From Sphingopyxis sp. PET50 (lineage in GTDB: Bacteria; Pseudomonadota; Alphaproteobacteria; Sphingomonadales; Sphingomonadaceae): 64,000 bases of DNA. The stretch lies in assembly GCF_025244705.1 (NCBI RefSeq), contig NZ_CP104207.1, positions 1,674,001 through 1,738,000 on the forward strand. The letters run 5' to 3'. Below the pieces are notes generated by a model. It made no database searches, had not been told where the DNA came from, and saw nothing but the letters and a program-made list of their open reading frames with translations. The position numbers and the translations under genes were made by a program. How positions within the stretch are numbered: position 1 is the stretch's first letter; every line of letters begins with the position of its first letter. This document shows positions 10,091-20,824 of this stretch, in pieces.

Positions 10091-10435
10091 ATGCCGATTG
10101 GCACTCGCAGGGGCCAAGGATCGACTTGGGGCGCTATAGGTAGGACCGGAACAGATTTCCAGCCCGTATTGCACAGGCTCTCCCGCGCCTCACCACGCGA
10201 CGGCATCAGGCCGCACCGCGGCGGCCCGTGACAAGCCAGCCATGCCGGGCCGGGCCGAGCCCGATCATTGGCGGGAGAGGTTCTTTCCGGTCCGGAACAG
10301 ACAAGCGGCCATCGACGAGAGGGCGACTCCATCGCGGTGTCTCACGGCAGGCGGAAACGGCGTTGAAGTGCAAAGCCACACAAAAACAACTCGCTGCCTC
10401 TGCCAAATATTCCTATAGTGACCGGCCGTCCCGAT
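10091..10435. other. Intergenic region upstream of the response regulator
   Basis: About 345 bases lie between tRNA-Leu and the response regulator start. No coding frame is convincing. The tRNA promoter must lie in its left part, reading leftward, and the regulator promoter in its right part. The last 60 bases are relatively AT-rich (CAAATATTCCTATAGTG). No clear repeat or terminator was seen. Confidence 0.4.
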
Positions 10436-11065
10436 ATGGAGACACGATTGCAACGCATCCTGATCGCCGATGACCATCCGCTCTTCCGGTCAGCGCTGGT
10501 CGGCGCGGTCCATCGGGTCGTGCCCGCCGCGAAAATCAACGAGTGCGCAAGCCTGACCGAAGCTTTTGACGAGCTCTCGATCTCCGATGCGGACCTGATC
10601 CTGCTCGACCTGAGGTTGCCCGACGCGGACGGATTCGACGGACTGCTCAAATTGCGAACGCGCCATCCGGCTATCCCCGTCGTCGTGGTATCGGCCTCCG
10701 AAGATGCAGAAACGATCAGGCACTCGCTCCTTCTCGGAGCTTCCGGCTTCATTCCGAAATCCGCCGAACTTGGCCTGATGGCGACCGCCCTCCAATCCGT
10801 TCTGTCGGGAGAAATCTGGTATCCCGAACGCCAGGCCCCACCAGACGAGACGAGCAAGGGCGGAGCCAATCTGACGCCGATGCAGATGCGTATTCTTGCC
10901 GCCATGCAGGACGGCCGGTTGAACAAGCAGATCGCCTATGACCTGGGAGTGAGCGAAGCGACCGTCAAAGGCCATATAACCGAAATCTTCCGGAAAATGG
11001 GTGTCGCCAATCGAACGCAAGCGGTCCTCGCCTCGCGGCAGATGGGTCTCCGCCACGAAAGCTAG
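10436..11065 (+). CDS. CrbR-like NarL/LuxR-family response regulator
   Basis: A receiver domain (ILIADDHPLFRSAL, phospho-acceptor Asp in LILLDLRLPDADG, Lys in IPKSAE) is followed by a GerE/LuxR helix-turn-helix (LTPMQMRILAAMQDG, LNKQIAYDLGVSEATVKGH). At about 209 residues it has the normal NarL-type size. The ATG at 10436 (METRLQRIL) is chosen; an in-frame ATG at 10418 would add six residues and neither has a strong ribosome site. It is tail-to-tail with the SSS-type hybrid kinase, with one base between the stops, and acs lies 4.6 kb away. In other proteobacteria CrbR with CrbS activates acs during the acetate switch, so it is the likely partner of that kinase (inference). Confidence 0.85.
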   Translation: METRLQRILIADDHPLFRSALVGAVHRVVPAAKINECASLTEAFDELSISDADLILLDLRLPDADGFDGLLKLRTRHPAIPVVVVSASEDAETIRHSLLLGASGFIPKSAELGLMATALQSVLSGEIWYPERQAPPDETSKGGANLTPMQMRILAAMQDGRLNKQIAYDLGVSEATVKGHITEIFRKMGVANRTQAVLASRQMGLRHES

Positions 11066-11066
11066 C

Positions 11067-14000
11067 TCAATTCGGGGCGACGCCGTTCAAAAACGCCCGA
11101 AGCGCTGCGGGGGCGATCGGCTTCGGCAGCACGGCAATACCCTCGGCGCGCAGCCGCTGGGCCAGGTCGGGCGCGGGGTCTGCGGTCACGATCGCGATCT
11201 TGCCGAGACAATTCCGGTAGCGCGCGACAAGGTCGCTTCCCAATTCGCCATCGAGATGCTGGTCGACGAGCGCCGCGTCCCAGCTCTTCCCCAGCGTGGC
11301 CAATTCGCCCGCCGAGCGGGCACAATCGGTGCTGAATCCCCAGCGATCGAGCAGCGCGGACAGCGCGCGCAGAATGTCGACGTCATTGTCGACACACAGG
11401 ATATCGAGACTGCCCGCGCGCGAAAGCGGTGGCTCCTCGCGACGGCTTTCGGCCGTCGCGGTTGCAAGCGGGGCGAGCAGCCGAAACACCGTGCCCCGCC
11501 CTTCGACCGAGTCGAGTATCAATTCATGTCCCAGGACATCGACCAGACGCCGCACGATCGCGAGACCCAGGCCAGCCCCGCCGTCGCGGCGGCTTGCAGG
11601 ACCGAGCCGGACAAATTCGTCGAAGATCGCCATCCGGTCGCACGACGCGATGCCGGGACCGGTATCCCATATTTCGACACGAGCCGTCCCCGCGGCGCGG
11701 CGCGCGCCCACGACCACGCGCCCGCCTTCGGGCGTGTAGCGCAGCGCGTTGCCGATCAGATTTTGCAGGATCGAGCGCAGCAGGTCGCGGTCGGAGATCA
11801 TTCCAAGGCCGGTGGGCAGGATCGTCATCCGGATATTCCTGTCCGCCGCCATCGCCGCGAATTCCAGCGCAAGCTCGTTGAACAGGCCCTGCAGACCCAC
11901 GACCCCGCGCTTCGGGCTGACCCCACCCTGTTCAAGCCGCGAAAGTTCCAGAAGCGCGCGGAGCAGACGGTGCGCGCCATCGATCGAACGATCGGCATTT
12001 GCGAGCAGGTCGCGGACCTTTGAAGATGTATCGTGCAAGTCGTGCGCGAGAGAGCCGACGAAGAGGCGCGCGGCGTGGAGCGGCTGGAGCACGTCATGGC
12101 TGGCGGCGGCGAGGAAGCGGGTCTTGGATGCTGCCGCCGCTTCGGCCTCGGCCTTGGCTGCCGCGAGTTCGGCCGTTCGCGACACCACCCGGCTTTCGAG
12201 CATCTCGTTGGCTTCTGCTAGCGCGTCCGCGCTGCGCCTGAGGTCGGTCACATCGGTATAGCTGGTGACATAGCCGCCGCCGGGGATGGGTCCCCCGGTG
12301 ACCTTCAGCACCCGGCCGTCGGGCCGGATCCTCTCGGACACATAGGGTTGACGGCGGCGCAGATGATAGAGGCGGCGTTCGACCACCGCGTCGATCTGGT
12401 CGGCGCGGCGCTCGTCGCGGATCGCGATGAGCCTGATGATGTCGGCGATCGGCCGCACTGGCATAGACCGCGCTCGGCGGTATGCCGAACATGTCGACAT
12501 ACATCGAATTCCAGGCGACGAGGCGCAGGTCGGCATCGACCACGCTGACGCCCTGGCTGAGATTGTCGAGCGTCGCCTGGAGGAGGTCGCGGTTGAACTG
12601 CACCGCCTGCGCGGCCTCGTCGAGGAACCAGGCTACCGCCTCGGGATCGTTGCGGCCGTTCGACAGCGCGCGCCCGATCACCTTGCGCGCCGAGGTCGAG
12701 CCGAGCGCGCCCGCCAGCATCTTTTCCCCCGATCTGGCCAGCAAGGGGGATACCGGATCGTCGGGCGCGACTGGCCGCCCATATTGACGCTCGAAGGATT
12801 CGAGGCCGCGCCGCACCGGTTCTTCGCCAAGAAAGCGCTCGAGGATCGCCTTGAAGTCGCGGACCGAGACATCGAGCCGCCGCCCGACGTCCGAAGGGCG
12901 GGCCGTTTCGGCACCCGGCGCAACGAATGCGGCGGCCTGGATGCGGTCGCCGAGCCTGGGCGTCGCCAGCAAGGAGACGCCCACGAGCAGGGCCACGTTG
13001 GTCGACAGGCTCAGGCCGGCGCTGAGGGTCAGCATATCCTCGACACCCAGCATCGCGCCCGCCCGTTCCAGCAGCGCCGGTGCGCCATAGCCTGACTGCG
13101 GCAGGAGCAGCGTCACGATCCATATGGACGTTCCGCCAATGATTCCGGCGATCGCGCCGAGGGCGTGGGCGCGGCGCCACAGAACGGCGGCGACAAGGGC
13201 CGGCGCCAGCTGAAAGGCACCCGCAAAGGAAATCTCGCCGGTGGAGGAAAGGGCCGTCGAGTCGCGCGTGACGATGAAATAGCCCGTCGCCAGCGCAACA
13301 ATCAGAAGGACGGCGATCTGGCGAAGAATGACGATCGCGCGTCCGGCGAGCCGGCCGACGGGGTCGACCAGCCAGCGCTCGGCGAGTGGCAGGACCAGAT
13401 GGTTCGACACCATCGCGGACAGCGCCACCGTCTCGACCACTACCATCGCCGCCGCGGCCGAAAAGCCGCCGAGGAGAACGACGAGGGTGACCGCCCAACC
13501 CGTGTGGTGCAACGGCAGGGTCAGAACGTAGAAATCGGGATCGGACGAAGCGGGAACGAGCAGCTGGCCCGCCACCGCGATCGGGATGACCGCAAGCGAG
13601 AAGAGCAGCAGATAGAGCGGGAATATCCAGCGCGCCGGGGTGACGTCATCGACGTCTTCGGCCTCGACGAAACCCATCTGGAACTGGCGCGGGACGCAGA
13701 AGATCGCGGCGCCCGAAAGCACGGCCAGCGTGACCAGCCGCATTGCGCTCGGTGGATGCGCCGCGAAAGGATCCTCGAAGGCGGCGAAGCTTGTCCCGCC
13801 CGGGCCGCTCCACAGGAGCCCGAGTGCAAGAATTGCGACGAGAATGACGCCGAAGAGCTTGACCACCGATTCGACCGCCACCGCCTGCGACAGGCCGCGG
13901 CGATGTTCGGTCAGGTCGATCCTGCTCGCGCCGAAGAGCACGGCAAAGGCTGCGAGCGCGCCGGCGAGGACGAGCGTGATCCACAGGTCTCCCTGTCCTT

Positions 14001-14463
14001 CGCGGCTGCCCATCGCGATATACCAGGCCATTGTCAGCGATTTGAGCTGGAGCGAGATATAGGGGAGCGAAGCCACCACCGCGACGGCGGTCACCAGCGC
14101 TCCCACGACATGGCTCTTCGAATAGCGGGCGGCGAGGAAGTCGGCGATCGACCCTGCCTTCTCGCGCTTTGCGGCGACCAGCACGCGGCGCCACAGGGGG
14201 AAGAGAAAAGCGAAGGTCAGGACGGGACCGATATAGACGCCCAGATATTCCCATCCCGCACGCTCTGCCGTGCCGACGGCGCCATAATAGGTCCAGCTCG
14301 TGCAATAAATGCCGAGCGACAGCGCATAGGTCAGCGTCCGCAGCCGCCGGCTGCGCGACGGCCGGGCCGAATGGTCGCCGCGCCAGGCGATCACGAACAG
14401 TGCGCCCATATAGGCGAGCAGCAGGAGCGCAATCACCCAGTAAGGCAGGGATATCCTGTCCAT
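11067..14463 (-). CDS. CrbS-like SSS-domain hybrid sensor histidine kinase, one frame break
   Basis: The N-terminal 500 residues form a sodium/solute-symporter-like membrane domain with about 12-13 helices (start [40 protein letters not shown] is typical). Then come a PAS domain ([20 protein letters not shown]), a coiled coil, HisKA with phospho-acceptor His in [17 protein letters not shown], an HATPase with [16 protein letters not shown] and [12 protein letters not shown], and a C-terminal receiver with Asp in ALVDQHLDG. The frame breaks at about 12453-12456; removing one base restores [18 protein letters not shown]. The corrected length is about 1131 residues. The architecture matches CrbS/NahK-type kinases. 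A converging NarL regulator and a nearby acs support an acetate-sensing role. Confidence 0.87.
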
Positions 14464-14589
14464 CAGGACGACATCAGAGCGCGAAGGGCGCGCCCGTTCA
14501 AGCTCTTGCGACCATGGCGATACCCAGACTTTGGTCGGGGGTGTCCAACTCCGGCCCCGAAGCTAGGCTCGCGCAGGGGAGAATGCACG

Positions 14590-15555
14590 ATGAAATTGAC
14601 GCGCAGGGCCTTCGCGGCGGGACTGGGATGGTCGGCGGTCGCGAGCGGCAGCTCTGCAACAGCCTCTACGACGCCGGCATGGCCATCGTGCCCGGCTGGC
14701 CGGGAGACGAGGTTCATCCGATCTGGCCCGGCCCACCGCCCGGCGCCGAGGACTTTCATCCCGAACCTCCACCGGCGGACTGGTCGCCGGCCTTTCTGCG
14801 CGCGACGGCGATCCCGACGATCCATGTCTTTCGTCCGCGCGAGCCCGACGGGCGGTCGCTGCTCGTCTGTCCCGGCGGCGCCTATCTGTTCGTGTCGGTC
14901 GCCAACGAGGGCGTCGATGTAGCGGCGCGCTTCAACCCCGCCGGCGTCACCATCTTCGTGCTCAGCTATCGCCTGCCGAACGAGGGCTGGGCGAACCGGG
15001 CGGATGTGCCGCTCCAGGACGCGCAGCGCGCGATGCGCTGGATCCGCGCCAACGCCAAGCGCTATGCGATCGACCCGGCGCGAACCGGCGTGCTGGGCTT
15101 TTCCGCGGGCGGGCATCTCGCAGCAACGCTCGCCACCGATTTCGACCAGCTCGGCCTATCCGGCGCGCGATGCCGTCGATCACGAAAGCGCACGGCCGGC
15201 CTTCGCAGCGCTCGTCTATCCACTGATCACGATGAGCCAGCCCTTTGGCCGTGCCTTCGCCCGCCAGATGCTGCTCGGCGACAAAGCGTCGGCGGACCAG
15301 GCCGCGGCGCGCTCGCCCGAACGGCGCGTGACAAGCCGCACACCGCCCTCTTTCCTCGCTCATGCGATCGACGACAGGACGGTCGATGTCGCGAACAGCT
15401 TCGCGATGCTGGAGGCGCTGCGCGCGCGCAGGATCGAGGTCGAAGCCCATTTTTTTGCTCGCGGCGATCATGCCTTTGGCATCGGCAGGCAGGGCGAGCC
15501 ATCGGGCCTGTGGCCCGAGCTGCTTCTGGCTTGGGCGCGCGGCCTTTCGGCCTGA
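14590..15555 (+). CDS. Exported alpha/beta-hydrolase (xylan-esterase/BD-FAE-like), two frame breaks
   Basis: The ATG at 14590 gives [20 protein letters not shown], a Tat-type signal (TRRAFAAG). After a break near 14650 the mature protein reads [41 protein letters not shown], the nucleophile elbow [12 protein letters not shown] and, after a second break at about 15149, [19 protein letters not shown]. It ends with [18 protein letters not shown], which carries the catalytic His. This pattern (GGAY oxyanion region, GFSAGG, GxHxFG) is that of acetyl-esterase/lipase proteins acting on acylated sugars. It lies 126 bases divergently from the kinase gene and 83 bases before acs, so it may share a transcript with acs. 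Confidence 0.78.
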
Positions 15556-15638
15556 CCCTGCTCCTACCAATGTCGGGGGCGTCCACAGGAGACTCAGGCG
15601 CTATCCGAGACAGAGCCTGCAACGAGAGGGAGCCTGCC

Positions 15639-17537
15639 TTGCCATATCCGACAACCGACCTGCGGCCCGAGAGCCGGACCGGTCAAAGCAATTTCGACCG
15701 CGATCCCGAGACATTCTGGCGCGCGGTCGGCGCGCGGCTCGACTGGATGACGCCCTTCTCGCGGACAGGTGATGTGTCGTTCGATCCGGCGGACTTTCGC
15801 ATATCCTGGTTCGGCGACGGCCGCCTGAACGCCGCGCAGAATTGCATCGACCGGCATCTCGGCACACGCCACGACCAGATTGCGCTGATCTGGGAGGGCG
15901 ACGAGCCGGGCCAGTCGCGCGAACTCAGCTACGGCGACATCCATGCCGAAGTCTGCCGGATGGCGAACCTGCTCAAGGCGCACGGCATCGAAAAGGGTGA
16001 CCGCGTCACCATCTATCTTCCCATGATCCCGGAGATAGTCTTCGCGATGCTCGCCTGCGCACGCATCGGCGCGGTCCACAGCGTCGTGTTCGCGGGCTTT
16101 TCGCCCGAAAGCCTCGCGAACCGCATTCGCGACTGCGGGGCGAAGCTGGTGATCACTGCTGACGAAGGCGTGCGCGGCGGGCGCATCCTGCCGCTCAAGG
16201 CCAATCTGGACGAGGCGCTGCCGGGCTGTCCCGCGGTCGAAACCGTGGTCGTTGTCGAACGCACGGGCGCAGACGTGCCGATGATTGCGGGCCGCGACAT
16301 CGCCTACGCCGATGCGCGGCTTGGCGTCGATGCAAGCTGTCCCGCCGAGCCGATGGGCGCCGACGACCCGCTCTTCATCCTCTACACTTCGGGCTCGACC
16401 GGCAAGCCCAAGGGCGTCGTCCACAGCACCGGCGGCTACCTCGCCTGGGCAGCGCACACGCATAGCGCGGTGTTCGACTACCGGCCGGGCGAGGTCTTCT
16501 GGTGCACCGCCGACATCGGCTGGATCACCGGCCACAGCTATGTCGTCTATGGCCCGCTCGCCAACGGCGCGACCACCCTGCTCTTCGAGGGGGTTCCGCA
16601 TTATCCCGACGCGTCGCGATTCTGGCAGGTATGCGACCGGCACCGCGTCAACATCTTCTACACCGCACCCACCGCGATCCGCGCGCTGATGCGCGAAGGC
16701 GACGCCTTCGTCACGCGGACGTCGCGCAGGTCGCTCCGGCTGCTGGCGTCCGCCGGCGAGCCCCTGAATCCCGAGGCCTGGCTGTGGTATCATTGCGTCG
16801 TCGGCGAGGAACAATGCCCGATCCTCGACACATGGTGGCAAACCGAAACCGGCGGCGTGATGATCAGCCCCTCCCCCGCCGATGCCCAGAAGCCCGGCTC
16901 TTGCGCGACACCGCTGCCCGGCATTCGCCCCGAAATCGTCGATGCCGACGGCGCGCCGGTCGAGGGCGCGGGCGCGGGCCATCTGTGCATCGCCGCGTCA
17001 TGGCCCGGGCAGGCGCGCGACCTGTTCGGCGACCGGCAGCGCTTCATCGACACCTATTTCAGCACCTATCCGGGCCGCTACTGCACCGGCGACGGAGCGC
17101 GGCGCGACGAGGAGGGCTATTATTGGATCACCGGCCGCGTCGACGACGTGATCAACGTGTCGGGGCACCGTATCGGCACGGCCGAGGTCGAGAATGCCCT
17201 CGTCGCGCATGCCGCGGTCGCCGAGGCGGGCGTCGTCGGCCCCGCGCACCCGATCAAGGGACAGGGAATTTATTGCTTCGTCACGCTCAATTTCGGAATC
17301 GAGCCGAGCGAAGCCTTGCGGCGCGACCTGATCGCCTGGATCCGGCGCGAGATCGGGGCCTTCGCCGCCCCCGACGCCATCCAGTTCGCCCCCGACCTGC
17401 CGAAGACGCGGAGCGGCAAGATCATGCGCCGCATCCTGCGCAAGATCGCGGAGAACGACATCAGCGATCTGGGCGACGTGTCGACGCTGACCAATGCGCC
17501 GGTGATCGACATTTTGGTGCGCGAGCGGACGGCCTGA
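15639..17537 (+). CDS. acs: Acetyl-CoA synthetase (AMP-forming)
   Basis: This is a 632-residue ANL-superfamily ligase that converts acetate, ATP and CoA to acetyl-CoA. It shows the N-terminal ACAS domain ([19 protein letters not shown]), the P-loop [15 protein letters not shown], the A5-type motif [10 protein letters not shown], the hinge [15 protein letters not shown], and the C-terminal [17 protein letters not shown], whose Lys is the usual acetylation-controlled catalytic residue. I choose the TTG start at 15639 because GAGAGGGA lies seven bases upstream. An in-frame ATG at 15570 would add 23 residues. Propionate-CoA ligase is an alternative, but the sequence reads as Acs. The neighbouring SSS kinase and NarL regulator suggest CrbSR-type control. 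Confidence 0.9.
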   Translation: MPYPTTDLRPESRTGQSNFDRDPETFWRAVGARLDWMTPFSRTGDVSFDPADFRISWFGDGRLNAAQNCIDRHLGTRHDQIALIWEGDEPGQSRELSYGDIHAEVCRMANLLKAHGIEKGDRVTIYLPMIPEIVFAMLACARIGAVHSVVFAGFSPESLANRIRDCGAKLVITADEGVRGGRILPLKANLDEALPGCPAVETVVVVERTGADVPMIAGRDIAYADARLGVDASCPAEPMGADDPLFILYTSGSTGKPKGVVHSTGGYLAWAAHTHSAVFDYRPGEVFWCTADIGWITGHSYVVYGPLANGATTLLFEGVPHYPDASRFWQVCDRHRVNIFYTAPTAIRALMREGDAFVTRTSRRSLRLLASAGEPLNPEAWLWYHCVVGEEQCPILDTWWQTETGGVMISPSPADAQKPGSCATPLPGIRPEIVDADGAPVEGAGAGHLCIAASWPGQARDLFGDRQRFIDTYFSTYPGRYCTGDGARRDEEGYYWITGRVDDVINVSGHRIGTAEVENALVAHAAVAEAGVVGPAHPIKGQGIYCFVTLNFGIEPSEALRRDLIAWIRREIGAFAAPDAIQFAPDLPKTRSGKIMRRILRKIAENDISDLGDVSTLTNAPVIDILVRERTA

Positions 17538-17549
17538 CCCGGCACAAGC

Positions 17550-17940
17550 TCAGCCGGGACGGCCCCACATACCGGCCGCGATCAGCAGCAGCGCGACCGC
17601 CATCAGCATCCAGCCCGGATGACGCCCCCGCGTGGCCCAGCAATTCAGCACCATCGCGTGCAGATAAAAACCGGCAGCGATCAGCGCCGCCACGCCGCGG
17701 AATTGGGAAGACACCCCGCTGCCGACCGCGACCAGGGCCAGTCCGCCCGCCAACCACGCCAGCGAGCTCAGATGCAGAAGCGGCGAAACGAGACGCCGTA
17801 CCCCGACCGGGGCTAGGCGTATCCGCCAAAGCCAGCGCGATCGGACGGACCATCAGCCGCTGCATGAGAATCCCGTGAATAATCGCGGTCATCGCCCCCA
17901 CCATACCCGCCAGCACCAGCGCCGAATCCTGCCAAGTCAT
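17550..17940 (-). CDS. Small membrane protein (about 129 aa, four helices), one frame break
   Basis: Translation from 17940 begins MTWQDSALVLAGMVGAMTAI with hydrophobic stretches (LVLAGMVGAMTAIIHGIL; SLAWLAGGLALVAVG; GVAALIAAGFYLHAMVLNCW; WMLMAVALLLIAAGMW). The frame breaks at about 17817. Removing one base gives LALADTPAPVGVRRLVSPLL and joins the halves. I do not recognise a named family beyond small integral membrane proteins found beside TetR genes. It is divergent from the TetR gene, and the shared 73-base gap holds two inverted-repeat operators, so it is very likely the regulator's target. It may be involved in efflux or membrane stress, but there is no direct evidence. Confidence 0.72.
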
Positions 17941-17944
17941 GACC

Positions 17945-18004
17945 ATACACTCCTGTATGGAGGACAGTAGGATGTTCGTGGAAATTGTCAATACAGCTGT
18001 GTAT
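17945..18004. promoter_or_regulatory. Two TetR-type operators ATACA-N4-TGTAT
   Basis: Two inverted repeats with identical half-sites, ATACACTCCTGTAT at 17945-17958 and ATACAGCTGTGTAT at 17991-18004, lie 46 bases apart in the gap between the divergent membrane-protein and TetR genes. The second directly precedes the regulator's ribosome site (GGAGAAG). Identical half-sites with different cores are what a dimeric repressor would recognise; autoregulation is inferred. Confidence 0.78.
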
Positions 18005-18013
18005 GGAGAAGCG

Positions 18014-18565
18014 ATGGCCGAACAATTGACCAAGACCGCCTGGCTCGACCACGGCCTCTCCACCCTCGCGCGAGATGGCATTCACGCCGTGAAAGCCGAG
18101 CCCATGGCCAAGGCGCTCGCCGTCTCGCGCGGCAGTTTCTATTGGCATTTCCGGGACATCGCCGATTTTCGTACGCAACTCCTGCAGCGCTGGCAGGAAA
18201 GCATGACCGACCGGATCATCGCCGAACACGCCGCGGGGAACGAAAGCGGGCGCTCCTTGCAGCAATTGATCCGTCGCGGCTTCGGATCGCGGCAGCGACT
18301 CGATCACGCCGTCCGTCTATGGGCGCTGGACGATCCGGCGGCGGCATCGGCGGTGGCGATTGTCGATGGCCGGCGCATCGACCATATCGCGACGCTGATC
18401 GAGGAAGCCGGCATCGACCGCGAAACCGCGCGCGCGCGCGCGACTTTCCTCTATTGGGCCGTACTGGGGCAGGCGCTGGTTGCCGCCCCCGGGCTCGCGT
18501 CATTGCCCGAAGCGAAGATCGATGCGATCGGGCACATGCTGTCCTCGCCCGTTCGTTCGCCCTGA
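18014..18565 (+). CDS. TetR-family transcriptional regulator
   Basis: A 183-residue protein with the N-terminal TetR helix-turn-helix (WLDHGLSTLARDGIHAVKAE, MAKALAVSRGSFYWHFRD, where SxGSFYxHF is the recognition helix) and an all-helical ligand domain. The ATG at 18014 is chosen because GGAGAAG sits six bases upstream. An upstream in-frame ATG at 17972 lies between the two operators. It is divergent from a small membrane protein with two ATACA-N4-TGTAT operators between them, so it probably represses both. The ligand cannot be predicted. It converges with the GH3 gene. Confidence 0.9.
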   Translation: MAEQLTKTAWLDHGLSTLARDGIHAVKAEPMAKALAVSRGSFYWHFRDIADFRTQLLQRWQESMTDRIIAEHAAGNESGRSLQQLIRRGFGSRQRLDHAVRLWALDDPAAASAVAIVDGRRIDHIATLIEEAGIDRETARARATFLYWAVLGQALVAAPGLASLPEAKIDAIGHMLSSPVRSP

Positions 18566-18606
18566 CTCCGGCTTGCATGCAGGCGGCATGGACTCCGGCT
18601 CATTTC

Positions 18607-20812
18607 CTACTCGGCAGCGCGCCAGTTTGCCGGAAGCACCGCGGCAGGAAGCACCACATCGTCCGTCTGCGCGATATCGCTCGCCGAATGGGCGAGCATG
18701 ACCTGACAGGTCGCCGAGCGCGATCTTCCACGCATGGGCGGCGGTATCAAAGGTCGCGAGCAGCCGCGGGTCGATCGTCAAGGACACCGCCTCCTCCGCG
18801 CCCGCTTCCAGGCCGACCTTGCGCCACCCGCCCAGCCGTTTCGGCGCTTCCCAGCCGGGGCACCCGACATAGACCTGCGGAACGGCGGCGCCAGCTCGGT
18901 CGCCAGCGTTACGGACGCGGAAACGCACGGCGATCGACGCGCCCGCGGGTTCGGCCTCGAGCCCCGAAAGCTCGAAGCGCGTATAGGACAGCCCATGACC
19001 GAAGGCGAACAACGGCGTATGGCCCTTCGCGTCGTACCAGTGATAACCGACCGCCGCCCCTTCGCCATAGACGACGTCGCCGGTCCCCGGCGGCCCCGGA
19101 TGCGGCAGCTGGGTGAGCGATTTCGGGAAAGTCGCCGGCAAACGCCCCGACGGATTGACCTTGCCGAACAGCAGGTTGGCGATCGCCGCGCCGCCCTCTG
19201 TGCCGGGATACCAGGCCGCGAGCACGGCATCGACCCGGTCGACCCAAGGCATCAGTACCGGCCCGCCGGTTTCGAGTATCACGGCGGTCCGCGGGTTGGC
19301 GGCAGCGACCGCCGTGATCAGGGCATCCTGTTTCCCGTCGAGCGCCAGTTCGACATCAAAGCTTTCGCCCGCCCATTGGGTGGCAAAGACGAGAACGATA
19401 TCGCTGTCCTTCGCAAGGTCGGCGGCTTCGCGCGGATCGTCGCCGCTCGCGAACCGGACCTCGGCGTCGGGCGCGAGTTTGCGGATTTCGGCGAGCGGCG
19501 AGGAAGGATAGTAGATGACCGGTCCCGGCCAGACTTCGGGTCCGGTTCCCGGCACGGCGTTGCCGCCGACCGGATGGACCAGCGACGAACCGCCGCCCGC
19601 CAGGATGCCCTTGTCGGCATGACCGCCGATGACGGCGATCCGCCTTGCCGCTCGGCGACAACGGCAACAGGCCGCCGTCATTCTTCAGCAGGACCGCCCC
19701 TTCCTCCGCGGCGCGGCGCGTGACGCCGGCATGAGCGGCGAAATCGATCGGACGTTCGGCAACCGGATGGTCGAACAGGCCGTGCGCGAACATCGAGCGG
19801 AGGATGCGCGTCGCCATCTGGTCGAGCCGCGCCTGCGAAACGTCGCCGCGCGCCACCGCCCGTTTGAGCGGATCGCCGAAATAGGGCTGCTCGTCGAAGG
19901 GATAGCCCGATTCCTGGTCGAGCCCCGCATTGGCGGCGGCGGCAGTCGAATGCGTACCGCCCCAATCGGACATGACATAGCCCTTGTAGCCCCAGTCCCG
20001 GCGCAGCACGTCGGTGAGCAGAAACGGGCTTTCGCACGACCAGGGACCGTTGACGCGGTTGTAGGCGCACATCACCGCGCCGGGGTCCGACGCCTCCATC
20101 GCGAACTGGAAAGCCAGCAGGTCGGACATGCGCGCCGCCGCCGGGTCGATCACCGAATTGCCGTTGTTGCGGTCTGTTTCCTGATCGTTCAGCGCGAAAT
20201 GCTTGATCGTCGAGATGATATGGTTCGACTGGACGCCCGCGATTGCCGCCCCGATGATCGTGCCGGCGAAGCCGCGGATCCTCGCCGCCATATTCGAAAT
20301 TGCGGCCATTGCGGGGTTCGCGCAGCAGGTTGACCCCGCCCGCGAGCATGACATTGAAACCCGAAGAGCGCGCTTCGCTGCCGATCATCGCGCCGCCCGC
20401 GCGCGCAATGTCGGGATTCCAGCTCGCCGCGAGCGCGAGGCCCGACGGGAGCGCGGTGCGGCCGCGCTTTACCGGCGATTCCCATTGGCTGGCGACGCCG
20501 ATCCCTGCGTCGGTCTGCCATTGCGGGGGAATGCCGAGACGCGGAATGCCGGGAACATAGCCCGCCGATCCGGGGATGGCGCCGTCCGGCTGGCGATATT
20601 TCTTGTCGCCGATGACCGACCCGAAATAGCCGAAGACGAGCAGCAGCTTTTCATCCTGCGTCATCTCCGCCACCAACAGGCTCGGCGCGCCGATCGGGGG
20701 ACAGCGCGCTGTCGGACCAGGGCTGCGGCGTCGTTTCGCCGCCCGGTTGGGCCAGAACCGGCGCGACCGCCAGCGACGCAGCCGACGCCGCAAGCAACAT
20801 CATCTTCTTCAT
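18607..20812 (-). CDS. GH3 family beta-glucosidase, exported, four frame breaks
   Basis: The start MKKMMLLAASAASLAVAPVL is a Sec signal. The GH3 (alpha/beta)8 domain contains IISTIKHFALNDQETDRNN (KH/F and DQE motifs) and VMSDWGGTHS, whose Asp is the family's catalytic nucleophile. It is followed by the sandwich domain (VIGGHADKG, LILETGGPV-like) and a fibronectin-III-like domain (FGHGLSYTRFELSG). Breaks at about 20688, 20275, 19642 and 18713 are each cured by removing one base, for example RRAELLVAEMTQDEK and SGKRIAVIGG. The corrected length is about 733 residues. It is the last gene of an operon with a TonB receptor and two esterase-like hydrolases, so it probably acts on an imported or periplasmic beta-glycoside. 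Confidence 0.85.
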
Positions 20813-20824
20813 CACGGATATCCT

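Noticed and set aside
14463-15116. Minus-strand frame opposite the esterase
   Set aside because: The plus strand carries a Tat signal, nucleophile elbow and catalytic His, while the minus frame shows no recognisable family.
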